From Tetradesmus obliquus (Eukaryota > Chlorophyta > Chlorophyceae > Sphaeropleales > Scenedesmaceae): DNA of 64,000 nt. The notes beneath the pieces are model-generated. The model was not told the origin of the DNA, did not search any database, and was given only the letters and a program-made list of their open reading frames with translations. Positions 62,522-64,000 of the stretch are shown here, piece by piece (position 1 is the stretch's first letter; each line of letters opens with the position of its first letter). The position numbers and the translations under genes are program-made. The stretch is taken from the NCBI GenBank assembly GCA_030272155.1, contig CP126194.1:6811501-6875500 (forward strand), given 5' to 3'.

Positions 62522-64000
62522 GTGGGCACAGCAGCAGCAGCAGCAGCAGCTGCTGCAGAAGGGTGCACAGTCTGCTGCTTTGCCACAACCAGATTACAGC
62601 TGCTGCTGCTGCTGCTGCTGCCAAATAGCTTGCAAGCTGAATGCCGTTGTTTCCAACTGCACATGAGCATTCTACTGCACAAAATTCCCGCTTGCCTTTC
62701 TCCAGCTGTGTTGTGCAGCTGCTTGATTGATTAAACCTTCACCTCTGCAGAAAGTGGACTTGCAAGCATACCTACGCTAGCATCAGGAACAGCACCCACC
62801 ATCTGCCGGCCCTGCCCCTGCTGAAACTGCGCTGCAGACTTTGCTCCTATCCTCAGCTACGTTGCCGGCCAAGGCGCTGTTGCTATCAGCATGTCTGCTG
62901 TTGCCTCTTCCAAGCGGCTGCCCCACCTGCTGCCCGACTTGAGGCAGCAGGCGCTGCCACAAGCATGCCATGCAGTGCTGGCGTGGCAGCCAGCAGCAGG
63001 AGCAGCCGCCAGGAAGCAGCAGCAGCAGCAGCAGATTGCCAGCAGCCAAGTAAAGCATCATATGGTGGTCAGCACCACCACCAGCAGCAGCAGCAGCAGC
63101 AGCAGCGGCAGCAGCCCAGGTGTCACCACGAGTGCTGGCAGGGTGATCCTTGCTGGGTCAGGATGGCATGCAGTAGCAGCAGCAGGCGAAGCAGCAGCAG
63201 CAGTGGACGCCCAAGGAGGCCCTGCTCAGTTCATTGAAGCAGCCTGGATAAATCCAAATAAGGCACTTGAGCAGCAGCAGCAGCAGCACTTGAGCCAACT
63301 TCCTGGCTAGGGTGCTTGTGTTTCCGCCAAGTTCCTTGCGCCTTGCGTTGTCCTGCAAGCACCACTGCGAACAGCACAGCGGTTGGCTTCAGGCTGTGCG
63401 CTATGCTGCAGCAGCAGGTCAGGGTGGCACGCAGCACTTGATTGCAGGTGAACGGTCGTGCATTTACCATGCCTAAAACTGTCATATTACTTGAGCTGGC
63501 TCTGTGGCTGCCCTGTGCTCTTGCTGTAGCAGCAGAAGAGCTACTTGCAGCAGCCGTGGGAGTCCATGTCAGATGGATGCTGCAGCAGCTGCAGCTGCTG
63601 CTGCTGCTGCGCCCCTCACGTGGCAAGCATGAATTCCGAAAGTCTTATGCTGTGTGCGCGTGACGGAGCAGAGGTGAGTGGAGGGTGGCCTGCTGGCAGC
63701 ATTGGCTGAGAGTGGGGCTCCTGCATGTGCAGTTGCAGGCTTTGTTGCACCTGCTGCGCTGTGCTGCACATTTGCTGACGTAGGGTTTTCTCATTCTTTC
63801 TGTTTGATCAGGCGCTTGCTGTTAGCTCTGCCCAGGCTTGCTGCAGGTGCCATGCCGCCTGCTGTTGACAGACAGTTTGCATGTTGCATGTGAGCAATCT
63901 GTGCTGTGGTGCCATGCTGTGCGTGTTTGCGGCTGAAGGTCATCAGCATGCGTGTTGTGCTGTGCAGGTCGCCGCAGGTGGCAACAGCATCATGCAGGGG
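62522..64000 (+). other. Downstream part of the NYN gene, unresolved
   Basis: Contains an open frame at 62891-63310 (139 codons, Ala/Gln/Ser-rich, repeat-derived), a possible exon from 63784 to about 63889 with a GTGAGC donor, and a possible acceptor CTGTGCAG at about 63961-63968 near the window edge. None could be tied securely to a conserved protein. CAG and CTG runs are frequent. Confidence 0.35.

Overview
The window is nuclear DNA of a green alga, most likely a chlorophycean (a Scenedesmaceae-like genome would fit; this is inferred from style, not from a marker gene). The evidence is GC-rich DNA, short exons in many introns with strong GTGAGT/GTGCGG donors and CTGCAG acceptors, very abundant CTG/CAG runs, a VRCA-type plastid transit peptide, and plant/algal-type genes (peroxisomal-type malate synthase, plastid uroporphyrinogen-III synthase, mitochondrial thioredoxin o). 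All gene models below were assembled by hand from splice sites, reading-frame continuity and remembered family sequences; none was checked with a search tool.

Layout. (+) 73-8215: 3' part of TOR kinase (end of FAT, FRB, kinase, FATC). (+) 10324-11420: unknown basic protein. 11.4-16.5 kb: gene-poor, with a tiny LINE 3' tail. (-) 16536-18631: pyrroline-5-carboxylate reductase. (+) 20682-26041: ABCG half-transporter. 26.0-29.5 kb: gene-poor, with a 5'-truncated LINE. (+) 29507-35118: secreted-type alginate-lyase-fold protein in 13 exons. (-) 36313-39715: JMJD6-type JmjC oxygenase with poly-Ser and Gln/Glu tails. (-) 41579-46426: malate synthase, 10 exons. (-) 47863-51296: theta-class glutathione S-transferase. 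(+) 51737-55404: plastid uroporphyrinogen-III synthase, divergent from the GST. 55.4-58.3 kb: no recognised gene, but a long near-perfect hairpin. (+) 58267-60218: mitochondrial thioredoxin o. (+) 61243-end: NYN/PIN-like nuclease-type protein, running off the window. The neighbours do not form one pathway; this is an ordinary mixed housekeeping stretch.

The most unusual property is architectural. In almost every gene, pieces of exons that span a splice junction have been copied into the adjacent intron. Copies of an exon's start lie upstream of that exon with a new acceptor, and copies of an exon's end lie downstream with a new donor. I see about 20 such copies in TOR alone and dozens across the window; in UROS six exon ends are arrayed with expanding CAG runs. 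A second layer is a strand-aware bias of trinucleotide runs: CTG on the sense strand leading into 3' splice sites, and CAG just after some 5' splice sites. Two long hairpins (one inside a JMJD6 intron) are candidate small-RNA precursors. Two 5'-truncated copies of one LINE family have perfect target-site duplications.
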